Assembly (NCBI GenBank): GCA_008694505.1
Contig: VZDJ01007755.1
Coordinates: 10,872,596-10,936,595 of the forward strand
Direction of reading: 5' to 3'
Length of the DNA: 64,000 nt
Source of the DNA: Cyanoderma ruficeps
Lineage: Eukaryota > Chordata > Aves > Passeriformes > Timaliidae
The notes beneath the pieces were generated by a model. The model did no database searches. It saw only the letters and a program-made list of their open reading frames with translations, and was not told the DNA's origin. A program made the position numbers and the translations under genes. Positions 49,111-62,334 of the stretch are shown here, in pieces. Positions within the stretch are counted from its first letter, which is position 1. Each line of letters starts with the position of its first letter.

Positions 49111-52100
49111 TAGCAACTTAGCTTGACTTTCTTATTTCAAAATGAGACAGACTACCACACTAGACACCAGAACTTCTCCAGGTATCATTTCTTTGAAGCC
49201 AGATTGAATCCATTCCAGCACTGCCTTGTACGCTATATCACTCAGTTGGGTGGGGCTGTCCAGCACAAATGCTGCCCCAAAGGCAATGACTTTATGTAGT
49301 GGGCAAGGAAGCAAATGGGACAGTGCCTTTAGCAAATCAGATTTTTGCCTGACTAACCATTTATAATAAGATTAGTGAAAGGCATTCCATTTTTCAGCTT
49401 AAATGCTCTTTGCAACCATCATGGTAAAAACACATGTTTTGTAGTCTTTTTTGGCACAACTGAAACATTTTGCATAGCTTACTGATTTATTGTCTTGATG
49501 ATCTTTTCTTTAGCCTTAGCAGTTCACGATGTCTCTTGTGACATTGCTCTTGACAACCTGATACCTGAGTAGAATTCATTCCTCTTTAGCCTCCTACCAA
49601 ACGGTAACAATTTCACTGATAATTTAATGGTTCATAATACATACATAAGCCACACAGACCAGATCAAATGACATTTGCATGAAATGTTAGCCCCAAAACT
49701 AGGTCCCTAAATCCCTGTGTAATTACAGCTATCAATATGTTTAGTGCACATGTATCCACCATCCCATTCAGTGTTCAGTCTGATCCTTTGGATGAAGATT
49801 TGCAGCTCCTGTGTGCAGAAGACCAAGCTCAGATACTGTGTATAGAATTCTAAGGTGTTTGGCTGAACGGGACAGGGTGAATTTTTTCTGATGAGATTTT
49901 TGTTGAATTTAAAGAGCAAATACACTGCCCAAATGTCAAATATTATTTTTCTCACTGGTAATTTGAGTAGCCTAAATTTATTGCAGACAAATTCCTTTTT
50001 ATTCTTAGTTAAGTTTGCCTTGTTACCAGTGCCAGATTTGCCAGTTAACCCACAAAAAGATCACAGCCTTACAGACTGCCGCTTAAGAACAGATCTTCAT
50101 GCTTTCTTTTGTCATTAAGTTCAACTATCAACGAAATGCAGTCAGTAAATTATGAAGAGGCTCAGGAAATGTTTAGTTGTAAAACCATTAATTGTTTTTT
50201 ATTCCCTTTGCATCAATATTTAATGAAGTCAACCTCCTAAAAATTTGCATGATCTTCTCTTTAGGTAATCAAATATCTAGAGACATGTAGACTGGATCCT
50301 AAAATGAAAGGTGTCACTCATTTGCACAGCTTGTTTCTATCTACCATTTCTCAACACACTGGCATTTCTTCCTGCTGTACAATCTGATGACCCAGTGTGT
50401 GTTCAGTATCCTAGCTCTTCTGGCAATACAGGAATAAAAACCTTTATCTTTGCTTCTCAGAGAGCAAGGTAAATGTTCTGCCTAGTATTTCCCTGTTGAC
50501 AACCAGGTTTGTAACAATTAATTGAGGGGGCAGAAGAGAAACCTGTGCTTCTTCCTTGAGCCCTCACATGCCAAGCTACTGCCTGGAATTTTTACAGCTC
50601 TGTCCTGAAACTCTGACAAGAAGGGTTTACAACAGAAATCTTGCCAGACCCTTAACTGTAGCAACGCCACTATAATATTTATAAGTACATTATACTCTTT
50701 CCAAACATATGTACTTATTACTTATGTCTCTGCTTCTGCCTCTCTTCTGGGGGACTTTTCTGTATAAACAAAACAGATTCTCTTGCTTACACTTAGAAAA
50801 TCTAATTGCTCTGCGTCTCTAGCTGTTATACAAATGCCCAAACAGCCAAGAGATTCTTTCAGTGCATTTGCACAGCAGTAAGTCTCTACAAAAAACATAA
50901 ACTTCCTTTTCCACTTTGCTCTTCTTTTCTCTCATAAATCTGCCCATTTCACTCGTGTTTGGATAAGATTCTTCTTTTTTTTAAAAAAAAAACAGTTAAA
51001 AAGATGCAAGTTTGAGGTGGATAGGCCATCGGTCATACAGACCAGCCTTACAAGAGCTGACAATTCTGTCCCTTTAAGTAAACAGAGGAAGAGAAAAGAT
51101 ACATAAACAAAAAGACCTCTTGCAGGGCTGACAGCTTGTCTGCTCCCACAAAAGCAGGTTCCCAGGGAAAGTGATTGCCAAATAGTAATAGGGAGTGACA
51201 GGGATTTCCTAGATTTTCCATAAACATCTCAAAGCAGTTTGTTCCTGGGCACAGATATGCCCATTTCTGCTGATGAGTTAGACAGATGTGGCCTGCAGGT
51301 GAGAAACCGCTCAAAAGTAGCTCACCCAAAAGAACACAGGTTCCTCCTCTCCACAAGGCTTTAGCACGATTCAAAGTCACCAGAGCTTTTAGTGAACACA
51401 GACCAGGATGTCCTTACCTGCTGCTGGTTTTCATGTTTGCAAATCAAAGTCAAACTGAGGAATAATCTGACAGGAGCCTTGACTGAGTTTAAAACAAAAT
51501 AAAATAGCATTCAATTCTGAAATAGTAGAATTTTACTGAAATCGTCTTTTTTGTGAGAGTTTAGGTGTGTTTTAAACAGCAACTTAAGATGGGTCTAGAC
51601 CAACTCTAAAACACTTGAAAATCAAACATATAGGTATGAATATGCAGCCTGATTCTAGTCAGGAGCACTAGGTAAGTTTTCCACTTCAGCTGCCTTTTTA
51701 CCCTTACTAAGAAATGTTTCAGTTTTATCTGTTTGAAGGCTTAGATAATTCAGAAATTAAACTACTTCAAATTATGGTATGCTTATAGCATGTAAAAAGG
51801 AAGGGGTGGGGGAAGACTTTTAACTAAAAAACTAATACCTAGAGCACATTATACACAGAAATTGTATGTCAGATAAATTACTCCTGAGTGGGATTTTCTG
51901 GAAAACAGTTTCTCTGGTCTCTCTGATGCTGATGCAGTCTTTCTTATCAGGCAGGACAAATGTATACTGGTCAGCATCTTTCTTCTACAGTTCTTCTACA
52001 GTCATAAACAGGTCATTAAAAAGATGAAACAACTTCTTTTAAAAAGCTACTATCACATAACAAAGGCTCTCTGAAGTATTCTTTCCTGTTGCACTTTATT

Positions 52101-53071
52101 TTCTTAGCTTTTGCTTTCTCAAAAAAAGGATTTAGTCTTTAATAAGCTCTTCTGTCTACACATATGACATATGTGATATGGCTGCAGAAAGAATGGGGAA
52201 AAGAGTAGACTCAAGTTATCCCTAAATTATATGATGAGTTGTCTGAATGACTGATCTGATCATGATAATAAGAAAATTATGTGAGGCTGGATGAATGTCT
52301 ATATTTCTAATCCTGATAATTTTAAGGATGTGAAGACAAAGTTTCCTGTGGGGGGAAAAACATTATTGAAGACCAAGTATAATGCATATGTAGGAGGAAT
52401 TGTATGAAGATTGTTCTTAAATGTATATGTGACTCCTCTCTTAAAATATTGGCATTAAATTCTGGGGATTAACCTAAGCAGAACCTCCCAAAAAACACCT
52501 CAGAACAGTCAGTAATGCTGAAACCTAGCATTGATGGATGAGTTTTATTGTCTGAAAATATGTCTGATCATTCATGATTCTTCTGAATTTGAGGAACTTA
52601 AGAAAGAATTAACCCCTGCACTGAAATGATATGGCACTGAGATAAAGTCTAATAAATTCCTTAATTTTCCCTTTGTTTTTGGCATGAATTGTGCCAGAAC
52701 AATTTAGCCTTGAATGAACTTTATCCTGACAACTGAAATTGTAAAGCCAGGAAGTTAAGAGACTATTAAGAAAAATGAGACCGAGGGGGCAAAAAAACAT
52801 ACAAATAGGTTTGATGACAAGGAACAAATTTCATTAAGAAGAAACCCACATGAGGAAAACCAGTTTTTACTTTGCTGTTTTAAAGGACAAAGTCAGCAAT
52901 ATAAAACAACCAGGTCATCCATCTATTCCTGCAGGAAAACCACTGGAGCCTTCAATATCATAGTGTCAGCTGCTTTTCTATAGCCTGACCTCATGAGCTA
53001 AGAAGCATGAAGTCTGCTAAAAAAGATTCCTTTGGGTTCAGTAAGGCTGCCTCCTGTTTTTAAGTTTGCTC

Positions 53072-53087
53072 TGTGTGTGTGTGTGTG
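53072..53087 (+). repeat. Short (TG)8 run
   Basis: Eight perfect TG units. Too short to expect much variation. Confidence 0.8.
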
Positions 53088-53276
53088 GGTATTGTGACAC
53101 CTGCAGTCTGATAGGGCTGTTATTGCTCTAACTAGGCAAACTAATTTCGGCACCCAGTGGGTTTTTTTTAGTCATGCTTAAGTGGCTGATTTTAGCTTTT
53201 GAAAACAGGAAGCAAGTGCTGTAATTGTAAAGAAGTAATCTGGTAATCAACACATTAATGACAAAAAATCAAGAGC

Positions 53277-53372
53277 GGGTTTTGAGGGTGGTTTGCTTTT
53301 TTCTGGGTTGTTTTTAGGAATTTTTTGTTGCTGTCGTTGGTTTGTTTTTGAGGGATTTTGGGGATTTTTTTC
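53277..53372 (+). repeat. G/T-biased low-complexity tract
   Basis: About 95 bases are mostly T and G, with T runs of five to seven and several GGG runs but very few A or C. Similar T/G tracts are frequent in bird genomes. It may be degenerate simple repeat or an old reversed A-rich tail, with no attached element visible. Confidence 0.6.
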
Positions 53373-56300
53373 AGTCAGAAGCTTACATTTGGACACAACT
53401 CAGACACTACTTTCCTTAACTAACCCCTAACTCTGCTTAGAGCAGTAAGGAAGTGGAGGAGGAGGAAGACTTAAATGGACTGAACCAGAAAATAATAAAA
53501 GAAAAACAATACTATTCTCTGGAGAAATGAGTGTCATAATGAAAAATCAGTTTATTCTCAGTTAGAATAAATTTTGAAAGAAAGAAAACACAAGAAGATA
53601 ATTTTCAAAGGAACTGCTCACATAAAAAATCGATGTGTGTATCATGGGGCTAGCTCTAAAAAGGAAGCAATAATTTAAAGACCATTCTCTTTCCCAGAAC
53701 CCTTGCTTCAAATTCGTAACAAAATAGTCAAGGGCAGAGCTGTTTAGAAAAGCAGTTAGATTCACCTGAAAGTGATTTGGAGAGGTTTTGTTTTCCTTCC
53801 TTTTGTTAATATATTGTGATTAACAGCTAAGATGTATAAGGAGAGCTAAGTTGTTAAATCAAACTCAGAAAATCAAAAAATTTTGAGAAATGACAGGACA
53901 ACAGATATATGCAGCCAACTATGTAAATCCACAACTTGGCTTGTCAACGATGACATTAGGCAGGGTTCCTGAGCAATGTAGAGACACAACCATCTTCTGT
54001 TTTTTTCTGTTTCTGGACCTGTAACTGAAAGTTTTGAATTTGGGTCTGCCTTCCATGCTTATTTACTGAAGAAGATGGCCAAAAGCTGCCTCTAACCTCC
54101 TGCCTATGTTCCAGCACTACTCACCTGAGCCGTGGCACTTTCACACACAGTGTCTCCTCAGTTATTCAACAGGAATTTCCCCCCACACCACTGACAGAAG
54201 AACAAACCACATGAAAATGGAATGAGTCCTAAGACACTGAATATTTCCCCTCCCCATTCTGGATGTTTACAAGCATTCTTTGCTGTCAAAACAATATTCG
54301 TACAAACTAGTGATTGTGCTGGGGTATTTCAGTCTAAGCATGTGGCTAGATATATAGAGAAACACTCAGAAAACAACTTTCTTAAACAAATAAACAGCTG
54401 AGCTCTTGAACTTTATGCTCACAGTAATCTCTGTCATCACTAATCACACTCAGTGTTTGACATAGCAGCCTAAATGAGGAGGGCATGGAGAGCAGGGGAG
54501 TAGGGTAGAACAAAGCCATAACCTTCTGTTTAAACTATCTGAAAACCATTTTCTTAAACCTGGAATATAGGATGGGCCAGATCCCTCTCCTCAGGAGCGT
54601 TGATCTTGTGAGGAGACAGGCCCAGTACTTTTGGCATGAGTGATACTAGAAGTACATGGATGGCATTCACGGTTAACTGCTAAAAGCCCAAAAGTCACTT
54701 GCAAAACGACTTCAAAGACCAGCACAGCTTCTGTATTGTAGCTTTCCAGAGTCTGTTTCTGTTTAAAAATGATAAAAACACAATCCAACTTCTAAAAACA
54801 AGAGTTTCTGCATTAAGAAGATGCTTAGGGAAAAGGATCACTTCAGAAGTTTTGAAGAGGAGTCAGATAAGGAGCCACAAATTACTGTTTCAAGCAGTGC
54901 CCTTGATTTTCCTAAGTCTCTCACCTATAGTCACAAATCCAGGTGGAGAAACTGAGGTAGTCCCTGTTTTCAACATGTATTATTCTCCTACGACACCAGA
55001 ACATTATCAATTTATATACAAGTTACTGGTGTCATTCTCATTATTTTCTTTGGGAAGGGGGAAGAAGAGAAGGTGGCAGCTGGAGAGATTGAGTGGGGAA
55101 AGAGATGTGGGCAAAGAAAACTGATCATTTTTGCTGCTAGCAAAACTTTCTTTTTTCCCCCTCATTGTCAAATAGTGCTGTTCTGCTGATTAAAACCAGA
55201 TGGGCCCTCAGACATTTGATGAAGCAATAAGGTCCACATGCTGAAGGCTAACATGAAGAAAAGGTGCTAATTACTGGCTTGTAGTTTGAAAAAAAAATGC
55301 TCCACCTGCACACTATAACTTCGGAACCTTCATTTGCTACAACAGGAAAACTATAATGTAAACAACCTGTCCCAGTCATTGTTCTTTTATGAGGGAAAAT
55401 TTGAATTTTAAGGCAGATTATGACCCTGAGTGACAGAAAAAAATCTATACAACCAGATTTGTCCATTGAACTGATTGAAAAATCAAATCATTCCTTGGTA
55501 GAGAGAGTAGCTGATGCATAATCTGGGACCAACTGTGTTCATTAGTATTGCCTCAGCCTGGCCACCAACCTGGCCTGAAAACCTTTAGCCTCCTGTAGAG
55601 TCATAGCAGACAGGCCTGATTGCCAACTGCAGCAAGTAAGCCATGGACCCCAGCATGAGACTTGGGACCTCTGTCCCTTCCAAGGCACTGCTGCTGATGG
55701 AGCTTGCTTTGCTGCTGATATGCAACAACTGATTGACTTGTTTGTTTCCACAAACAACACAGGCTTACTGAGGAAGCTACAGAAGCTGAGAAGGTGACAG
55801 CCCTTCTCTCTCCATGCTTAGTGGTATGTCTCATGATCACTGTAGAATGATTAACCTTGAATTGAATAGTGTGCTGTTGGCAGCCTTCCTCACCTTGGCC
55901 TCTTCCCACACTCAAATTTCCTCTTTTCAACTACATTGCCTTGCTTTCTTAAATTTCATTTCAGGACAGATTTCCACCTTCCTTCATCATTTGTTCTTTA
56001 TTTCCTCAGAAGTCCCTGCACTGCAGGGACCTACCTGTGGCTGCAGCAGGGACATAGGTGAAGGCATAGGACCAGCTGGATTCTCCCTCCAGGCAGTGTT
56101 TGGGAAAAAGGTATGCTTGCCTCTGGCCAGTTAGCAGTCAGCAGCACTGCAGTGTTGTGCTCCTGCTTCTGACACACTTTCATTCAGCAGATTCATGTGG
56201 TGGGGAGGGTGGCGGAGAAAACAAGTTCATAGTGTGGCCCTGTCTAAAATCAGCAGAGCAATCCTCTCCTTGTCAACTTGTACCTAGCTTCCTGTTTTGA

Positions 56301-57719
56301 TGCACCATTCCCTGACTACTATTTAATCCCAGTTTGGCTCTAAAAATATTACAAAATACATTTTTGGCAATGGCTTTCTGAGATTCCTAGCAAAAAAATT
56401 CATTTTTGGGAAGATGCCGAAATCTAATAAAATTCTTCAGGAGAAATGTTTTCTAACTATAGCTACTGTGACCACTTGTTGCACTTAAGCACTGATGTTT
56501 GGAAATAACCTGTTATGGGAGAAATTGATACGCACTTTTCTGGAAATGATTTATACTGTTGTTACAAAAAAGACTAGCACCCTGTGGAATAGCATGACTG
56601 TAGGACAAGGGACGAGATTTGACATAAGAGACAAGCTGAAACAGCTCTTGAATATAATTCAGAGTATGGTGACCTTTCACAAATGGAAATACAATAATAG
56701 GAGTCTTAGAAGTAACAACTGCTACCAAATAATTTCCCGGACGCAACTCACTTGGAGATAAGCCTGAGGAATAATATGGAATAGATCTCTTTAGAGTCTG
56801 CAATACACAGGTCTGCATCCTCTGAAACTAGAGTAAGATCTAAGATCTTAAGGGAGGTAAAATTAAACAATTGCAGCAGTATTTGTGATACAACCCTAAT
56901 AATTTGGGGAATAGAAAAATATATGGTATTAGAACAATATTCCATGGTTTCTGGTTGCACTAGAAGTTTCAGCTTGGTATTATTTCACTTGAAGGTGATG
57001 CTGGAGAGTGTCTTCCTTTTACTTGATAAATATTCGGGTTTTAAAAACATGTCACTTTAAGTAGAATTTCCTCTGATATTCCTGAATGTATGGAAAAGAT
57101 CATTCTGCTGAATGAAAGTAAGAAGTAGCAATGGACATGTCCTGGGTGCAGCATACAGCCCCCTTGGTGTCCATACACAGTAAAAACCCACAAGGCATAA
57201 GTAGATTCAAGATCAGCAGTTTCTCCATTTTCAGTTTCTCTGGGTTTGCTAAGTCCACTGCATATTTTGATGTTTGCTGAAATCCAAGGAGTATTTTACA
57301 ATCCATTAGCAAGGTCTCAGAGGATTTCTCAGAAGCACAGAAGTGATAAATGGACCCCAGATTAAGAGGTGTTCTGTTAGAAACTTTGGAAAGTAAATGT
57401 TTACTGTCCTAGTTTCCTCATGTTCCAAACCATGTACAGGTCATATAGTAAATAAAATCTAAATACAGCCAATACATACGATTCTTACTTTAATTCTCTT
57501 AGAAAATGCTAGAAGACCAATTTGGATTAATTTTCACTTCACACACAGACTGTTTCCTTGTAACACACTTTCTCTGCTTGTTCATATCTAATAGAAATAT
57601 GATTACATGGCAATAGCTATTTCTTTATGGTTTTACAAATATTCTACTGAGATAGCCATAGTTTAATTTTCATTTTTTTTCTGCACAAAAATCCTACTAC
57701 TGAATCCTACAACGAAACG

Positions 57720-59095
57720 AGACATGAGCTTCAGATAAAACAAGAGGTTACCAGGAATTTGGATAATTTCCATGTTAAAATGGTTGGAGTTAATACACGC
57801 AGATTATAGACCACATAAGGTCATAAAATGCATAAAAAATTTAAATACATCACAAATTGACTAATTTGATCTTGGAGATATTGACAGGTATTATAGGAAA
57901 GATGTCTCTGAGGAGAGATAAAAGTAGACTTGGAAGGACAGTGGTGTCCATCTTTTAAAAAGAGGCAGAAGAGGAAAGGGGAAATTTTTACACTACAACC
58001 CCAGGATGCCAGAGAAATGCTTAAACAAATAATCAACCAACCATCTGTAAATACCTAGAAAATAAACAATGTGATAAGCATAAGCCAGTTTACATTTGCC
58101 AGAACAAACTGTGCAAAACCAAAGTAATCCCTACAACCACATAACAGAACTTGTGGATAAAGAAGTCATAGTTGTAATATAGCTCATCTTAAGAAATGTG
58201 CCAGACTGTATGACTTGATGTGCTCTGGAGAAAATTATGGAAGCATAGACTAGGTGAAAGAGAAATACAGTTCTCTTCTTGGGAGGGAACAACCAATGGC
58301 TAAAGGGGTTTTCCTATATCCAGTATTTCTCAGTATTTTCACTAATGATCCATAAAGGATACAAAAAGTATTCATCAAATATGAAGAGCAACTTACTCAT
58401 CAAATTTGAAGAGGACAGCAAATAAGACAATCTCTAAATACACTAGAGGATATAAAAGACACCATAATCCTCCTACATTAATTTTATCAGTCAGAAAGGC
58501 GCACTTTCCACAGCGCAGAGAACTATTTATTGCCTCTTTACAGGAATAAACTGCTGCATGAACAGCTAGAGAAGTATTTAGATAGAAAAGAACCAGGGGT
58601 TATATAGTGGATCACAGGGTCAGTGATGCAGTGTTTCAAATGACACACTGGATTAGCCTGCAAAAGAAGATAAACAGTGTGCCGGAGACTAGATTCTCCT
58701 TCTTTCTCTTTCAGAGTCTGAGAGATCTCAGCTACTGTAGTATTGAGCACTGACAGGAGAACTGCATATTAGAAGCCTACAAAATATGCCTTAGAGGAAA
58801 AATTGGAAGATTTGAGGTTACTTGATTACTAAAAAGAGGATGGAGAGGACACGCTAATGGTCTTAAACACACAAAAGAAAGTTGCAAAGATGAAGTACCT
58901 GTTTTCTATGGTGTTTAGGATTAGGTTAAAAGAAAGGTTAGAAAGACTTAGATTTTGTATCAACAAAGGCCTCCTAAGAGTATGAATGGTGAAGATCCAG
59001 AGTAAACACATGAGGAGGCTGTGGATTCTTCAAAATTAAACACTTTTAAGAAGTGATCAAATGCATAAGACATAATACAGTTATGGTTGATGCTG
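57720..59095 (+). mobile_element. Very old, long CR1 relic
   Basis: The sequence follows a turtle-type CR1 second open reading frame in sense order. Matching blocks are GTGTCCATCTTTTAAAAAG (57945), an AAATAATCAACCAACCATCT block (58025) followed by GTAAATACCTAGA, AACAAACTGTGCAAAACCAA (58102), CTTGTGGATAAAG (58151), TTTTCACTAATGATCC (58336), AAATTTGAAGAGGACAGCAA (58401), ATAGTGGATCACAGGGTCAG (58604), TTTAGGATTAGGTTAAAAG (58914) and GGAGGCTGTGGATTC (59013). The order and approximate spacing fit, though many internal deletions shorten it. The block at 58401 lies where the catalytic aspartate pair of the reverse transcriptase is encoded, and it is mutated. The 3' tail and the octamers are not seen, so the right end is missing or decayed. 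Both ends are approximate. It is far older than the CR1 copies at 45280 and 62335. Confidence 0.7.
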
Positions 59096-59387
59096 TTTTT
59101 CCATGTTCATCACTTTGAAACCTTTGTTCTTGTCCTCCTGTGAAATCACAGTCCACAGGAAGCTGATGGTCTCTGAGGTCACAGTCTTCAGACTCCTATC
59201 AAAGTGCATCTCTACAGTACTGTTCTCAAATAAAAGTTTAATGGCAAGGGCAAACAGTGGTCCACAGAAGAATTTGAGGTTTGGCAGTGGCCAGGTAGCT
59301 GAAAAAGCTTGAACATACTGGCACAGGCCCTACCTCAAAATCTGAACTCATTTTACATCCCACTTTTATTCCGCCAGGATCTCACTG

Positions 59388-59408
59388 AAAAAAAAAAAAA
59401 AAAAAAAA
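59388..59408 (+). repeat. (A)21 homopolymer
   Basis: Twenty-one A are followed by GGGGCGGGAAGG. No retrotransposon body is recognised directly upstream, so it is listed as a simple homopolymer. Confidence 0.9.
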
Positions 59409-60634
59409 GGGGCGGGAAGGAGAGAGGGAGCACAACCTACCTGCTTCCCTTCCCATTTTTTCTTTATTTAAACCCATGGAAACCAGGATATTCTCGCAGA
59501 TTTGCCAGAAGTACAGCAGTACAATTTCTTTTTTTTTTCACACAGCTAAGGTGGAGTAACTATAACCACACACAATGTATAATTATCACCCTGAAAGGCA
59601 CTGCCTGGAACATATTATTGCTGTCATGAATTGGAATTTATACACAGCAAGGACACTGTTAGCCCTCAGATTTGCTGGACATTATCAGCAGGGCTGTGAC
59701 ATCAAGGGCAGCCAGTCCAACACCTCCAAGCAAGCTCAACATTCACAAAACATGTTATGCTTCTGAGTACTTATTACCAATAAAACAAATGTTATGACTG
59801 TATATTTTTAGGTAGCCCAGATGATTTTTGTCAGCCAGTCTTTCCTATGCTGAAGAGGTCTATGTGACACGGTGAGTCTCACTTGGAGAGCTTGAAGACA
59901 ACACGTTTTCCTGCACAGCTTTGGTTCTGCACTTCAGGACCTGCTTGACAGCAGTGCTGTTGGAGCAAAAGGTCACACACAGAATTAACCCAGTGCAAAC
60001 AATCATCTCTGCTGATGGGGAATGAATCCTAACACTGCTTTGGCAGCTGTGGGTACCAAACAGCAGCTGTACTCAAAGGAGAAGAAAGAACATTTGAGCA
60101 TTTCTGCTGCAGCCCCAGCCACAGCAAGCCCCAGCAGGCAGGCAGTGGTTGTGGGTGTCTCTGTAACACCTACCCTGGTCCAATAGAGACCCTCTGAGCA
60201 ACAGCTCAGCAAGCCTTCAGCTCACCCACAACAAGCAGACCTCACCATGCATTAGGATCTGTCTAAGTTTTAGACCCATGACACATTTTGGCAGGTTGGC
60301 ATCTGGTGGTTCAATTGCACCTGCTTACATTTAGCTACAATAAATTCCACATAAAATATCTCATTGCTTGGATCAGGATACTTTGTTCACATACTCATTT
60401 TTAACCCTTTCAGTATCCTAGTTTTATTAAAGGTTAGCCACAGAGGTTTCCTTTAACGTTTATTGACCTTTTCTTCACCAGAGCTTCCCTCTTAAGAATT
60501 CAATTTAAGGACCCTATATTGAGGACAAAAGAAAGCCCATTAACAGCAGTGCAAGAGACAGAATTGTGCTGTATGAAGACAACTAAAATAAACAAAACCC
60601 ACTGAACATTCTCTGTGATGCTGAGCAGAAATAG

Positions 60635-60658
60635 ATTAACTCCTAATATGGAGTTAAT
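60635..60658. other. Perfect 9-base inverted repeat
   Basis: ATTAACTCC (60635-60643) and GGAGTTAAT (60650-60658) are exact reverse complements around the spacer TAATAT. It may be a small hairpin or a paired binding site. Chance is possible in AT-rich sequence. Confidence 0.7.
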
Positions 60659-61678
60659 ACTCTTCCAAAACACACAATAGCATTTCCTTGTACTCCTAAT
60701 TATGACAATAAAACAACTGTGTTTGGAGGGGAAATGAAGAAACACAAGAAATTACCTGGTCACCCAATACACATGCATTATTGAGCTATAAACTTCCATT
60801 TTTGGATATCACCGCCACATTCTGCTGCTACAGTGATATTTTTTATGTCTCACAATATGGACTTTAAGAGGGACAGCCTGCTTGGTTTATGTACTATTGT
60901 GGGACATTGAGATTTTTACTGGAAAGAAATAATGAACTATCAAACAAGCATGCTCTAATTGTGCTAATAAATAGCCACAAAATCCTGTTAAATCCAAAAG
61001 CCTGAGGCAAAATGTATTTACTCCAGGAAAATAAGAAGTAAATTAATTTAGGATAGGATGCACCTGGAGGAAGTTTAGACCTAACTGTTGGCCCAAACCA
61101 AATGTGAAGGATCTCTGGATCCAGTTCCATATTCATATTCCATCTTGCTTCTACCCCTATAACATGATGGAAAGGGAAAAGCCAAACTCCAGATCCAAGA
61201 ATATACAATATTTCAAGGATTAATATAAACCCTTTTTCTCCTTCAATGAGAGATAGAACATACTTGTAATCAACATAGTGCAAACTGGATGCGAACATAA
61301 GCATATGAAATTTAACTCTATCCATCCATTTCTTTTGGTAACACTGACTTCACATCCTTAACTGCATTATTCTCCCAAATGAACAAAGAGTAATGCTGAC
61401 CAAAACCACAACCTGATAAGTAAAAGAAGGTACAGAATAAAGATTGACTACTGACCTTTCAAAAAACTCTTCCACCCCGATTAAAAGTGGAAAGGAAAGG
61501 TTTTACAACAAAAACAATTATGCTGCTGTTCTTCCACTTTTTTAAATTCAGGGTTTCAGTTAAAATGAAAATATAGCTGACACTTAGGCTGAATGGGCAT
61601 TTGGAATTCAGTATGGTGACCGTGAAATCAACTCCTTCTTGTAAAACCATGGGATTAAACAGAAATTTTATTGCAACA

Positions 61679-61827
61679 ATTTTTTTCTCTTTTTTTTTCT
61701 TTTTTCTTTTTTTCTTTTTTCTTTTTTTCTTTTTTTTTTTTTTTTTTTGGTTTNNNNNNNNNTGTTTTTTTTGTTTTTTGTTTGCTTGGGTTTTTGTTTG
61801 GGTTTCTTGTTTGTTTGGGGTTTTTTG
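61679..61827 (+). repeat. T-rich then T/G-rich tract spanning a gap
   Basis: Left of the gap are T runs of six to eighteen broken by single C. Right of it are T runs broken by G, GG and GGG with TTTG units. The two halves differ in character, so the sequence across the gap may be longer than shown. On the minus strand it encodes only lysine-rich nonsense. Confidence 0.9.
61754..61762. other. Nine-base run of N
   Basis: Nine N sit inside the T-rich tract. The number is unusual for a placeholder gap and suggests uncertain homopolymer bases or a gap of estimated size. Confidence 0.95.
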
Positions 61828-62334
61828 ATCACTGAGGTCAAAGTATTGTGACATGTTTATCCTCCCCTACTCTAGCTGGCAACCCTCCTGTTTCCTTTCT
61901 CCAACTGGAGGGGAAGGTGAGAGGCTGCTTCACATTGTCTGGCAGGGGACATTTGTCTCATGGGAGAGAAGATGCCTTCCTACTGACTACAAAAAAAAGG
62001 TCTCTGCAGACAGGATATGCAGCACGCTCCATGTAAACTTCATTTTGATGTAATTAAGTGATATTCACAAGGCAGCATCACTTTATGTGTTACTAAGTTT
62101 GTTCTGGCATACTCCAGGGGCTGAGGCCATCTGGGGCCAGAGAGGAAGGAAAAGGCTCAAGATTGCAGACTTCTGAGTGCAAAACTACCTGGCCAGCCTT
62201 TAGATGCTGAATTCAAATTGTCACACATTAATGCACAGGCTGTTTCAAGCCATGTGGAGCTCACAAGCATCAGTGTTAGAGAAGCTATCTGATACATTTA
62301 AAGAGGCACTGATTGCTCTATAAAGGAATATAGG
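61828..62334. other. Unannotated non-coding stretch
   Basis: About 500 bases of ordinary sequence between the T-rich tract and the CR1 copy. Nothing in it can be named. Confidence 0.6.

Larger units (their letters stand above)
48766..57719. other. Unannotated non-coding stretch
   Basis: Nine kilobases without a recognised gene. Small items are a possible hairpin relic at 49061-49110, an 11-base tandem duplication near 51980-52001, a TG run at 53072-53087 and a G/T-biased tract at 53277-53372. The longest frame is 141 codons (54699-55124, plus) and has no domain. A 67-codon minus-strand frame at 49132-49335 has protein-like composition but no recognised family. Confidence 0.6.
59096..61678. 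other. Unannotated non-coding stretch
   Basis: No gene is recognised. A run of 21 A lies at 59388-59408 and a perfect inverted repeat at 60635-60658. The 143-codon minus-strand frame at 60894-61325 has no domain. Its region contains GGATCC-type words near 61115-61190 that recall other old amniote repeats, but I cannot place it. Confidence 0.55.

Noticed and set aside
61459..61854. Lysine-rich minus-strand open frame
   Set aside because: It translates the T-rich tract and reads through the run of N.
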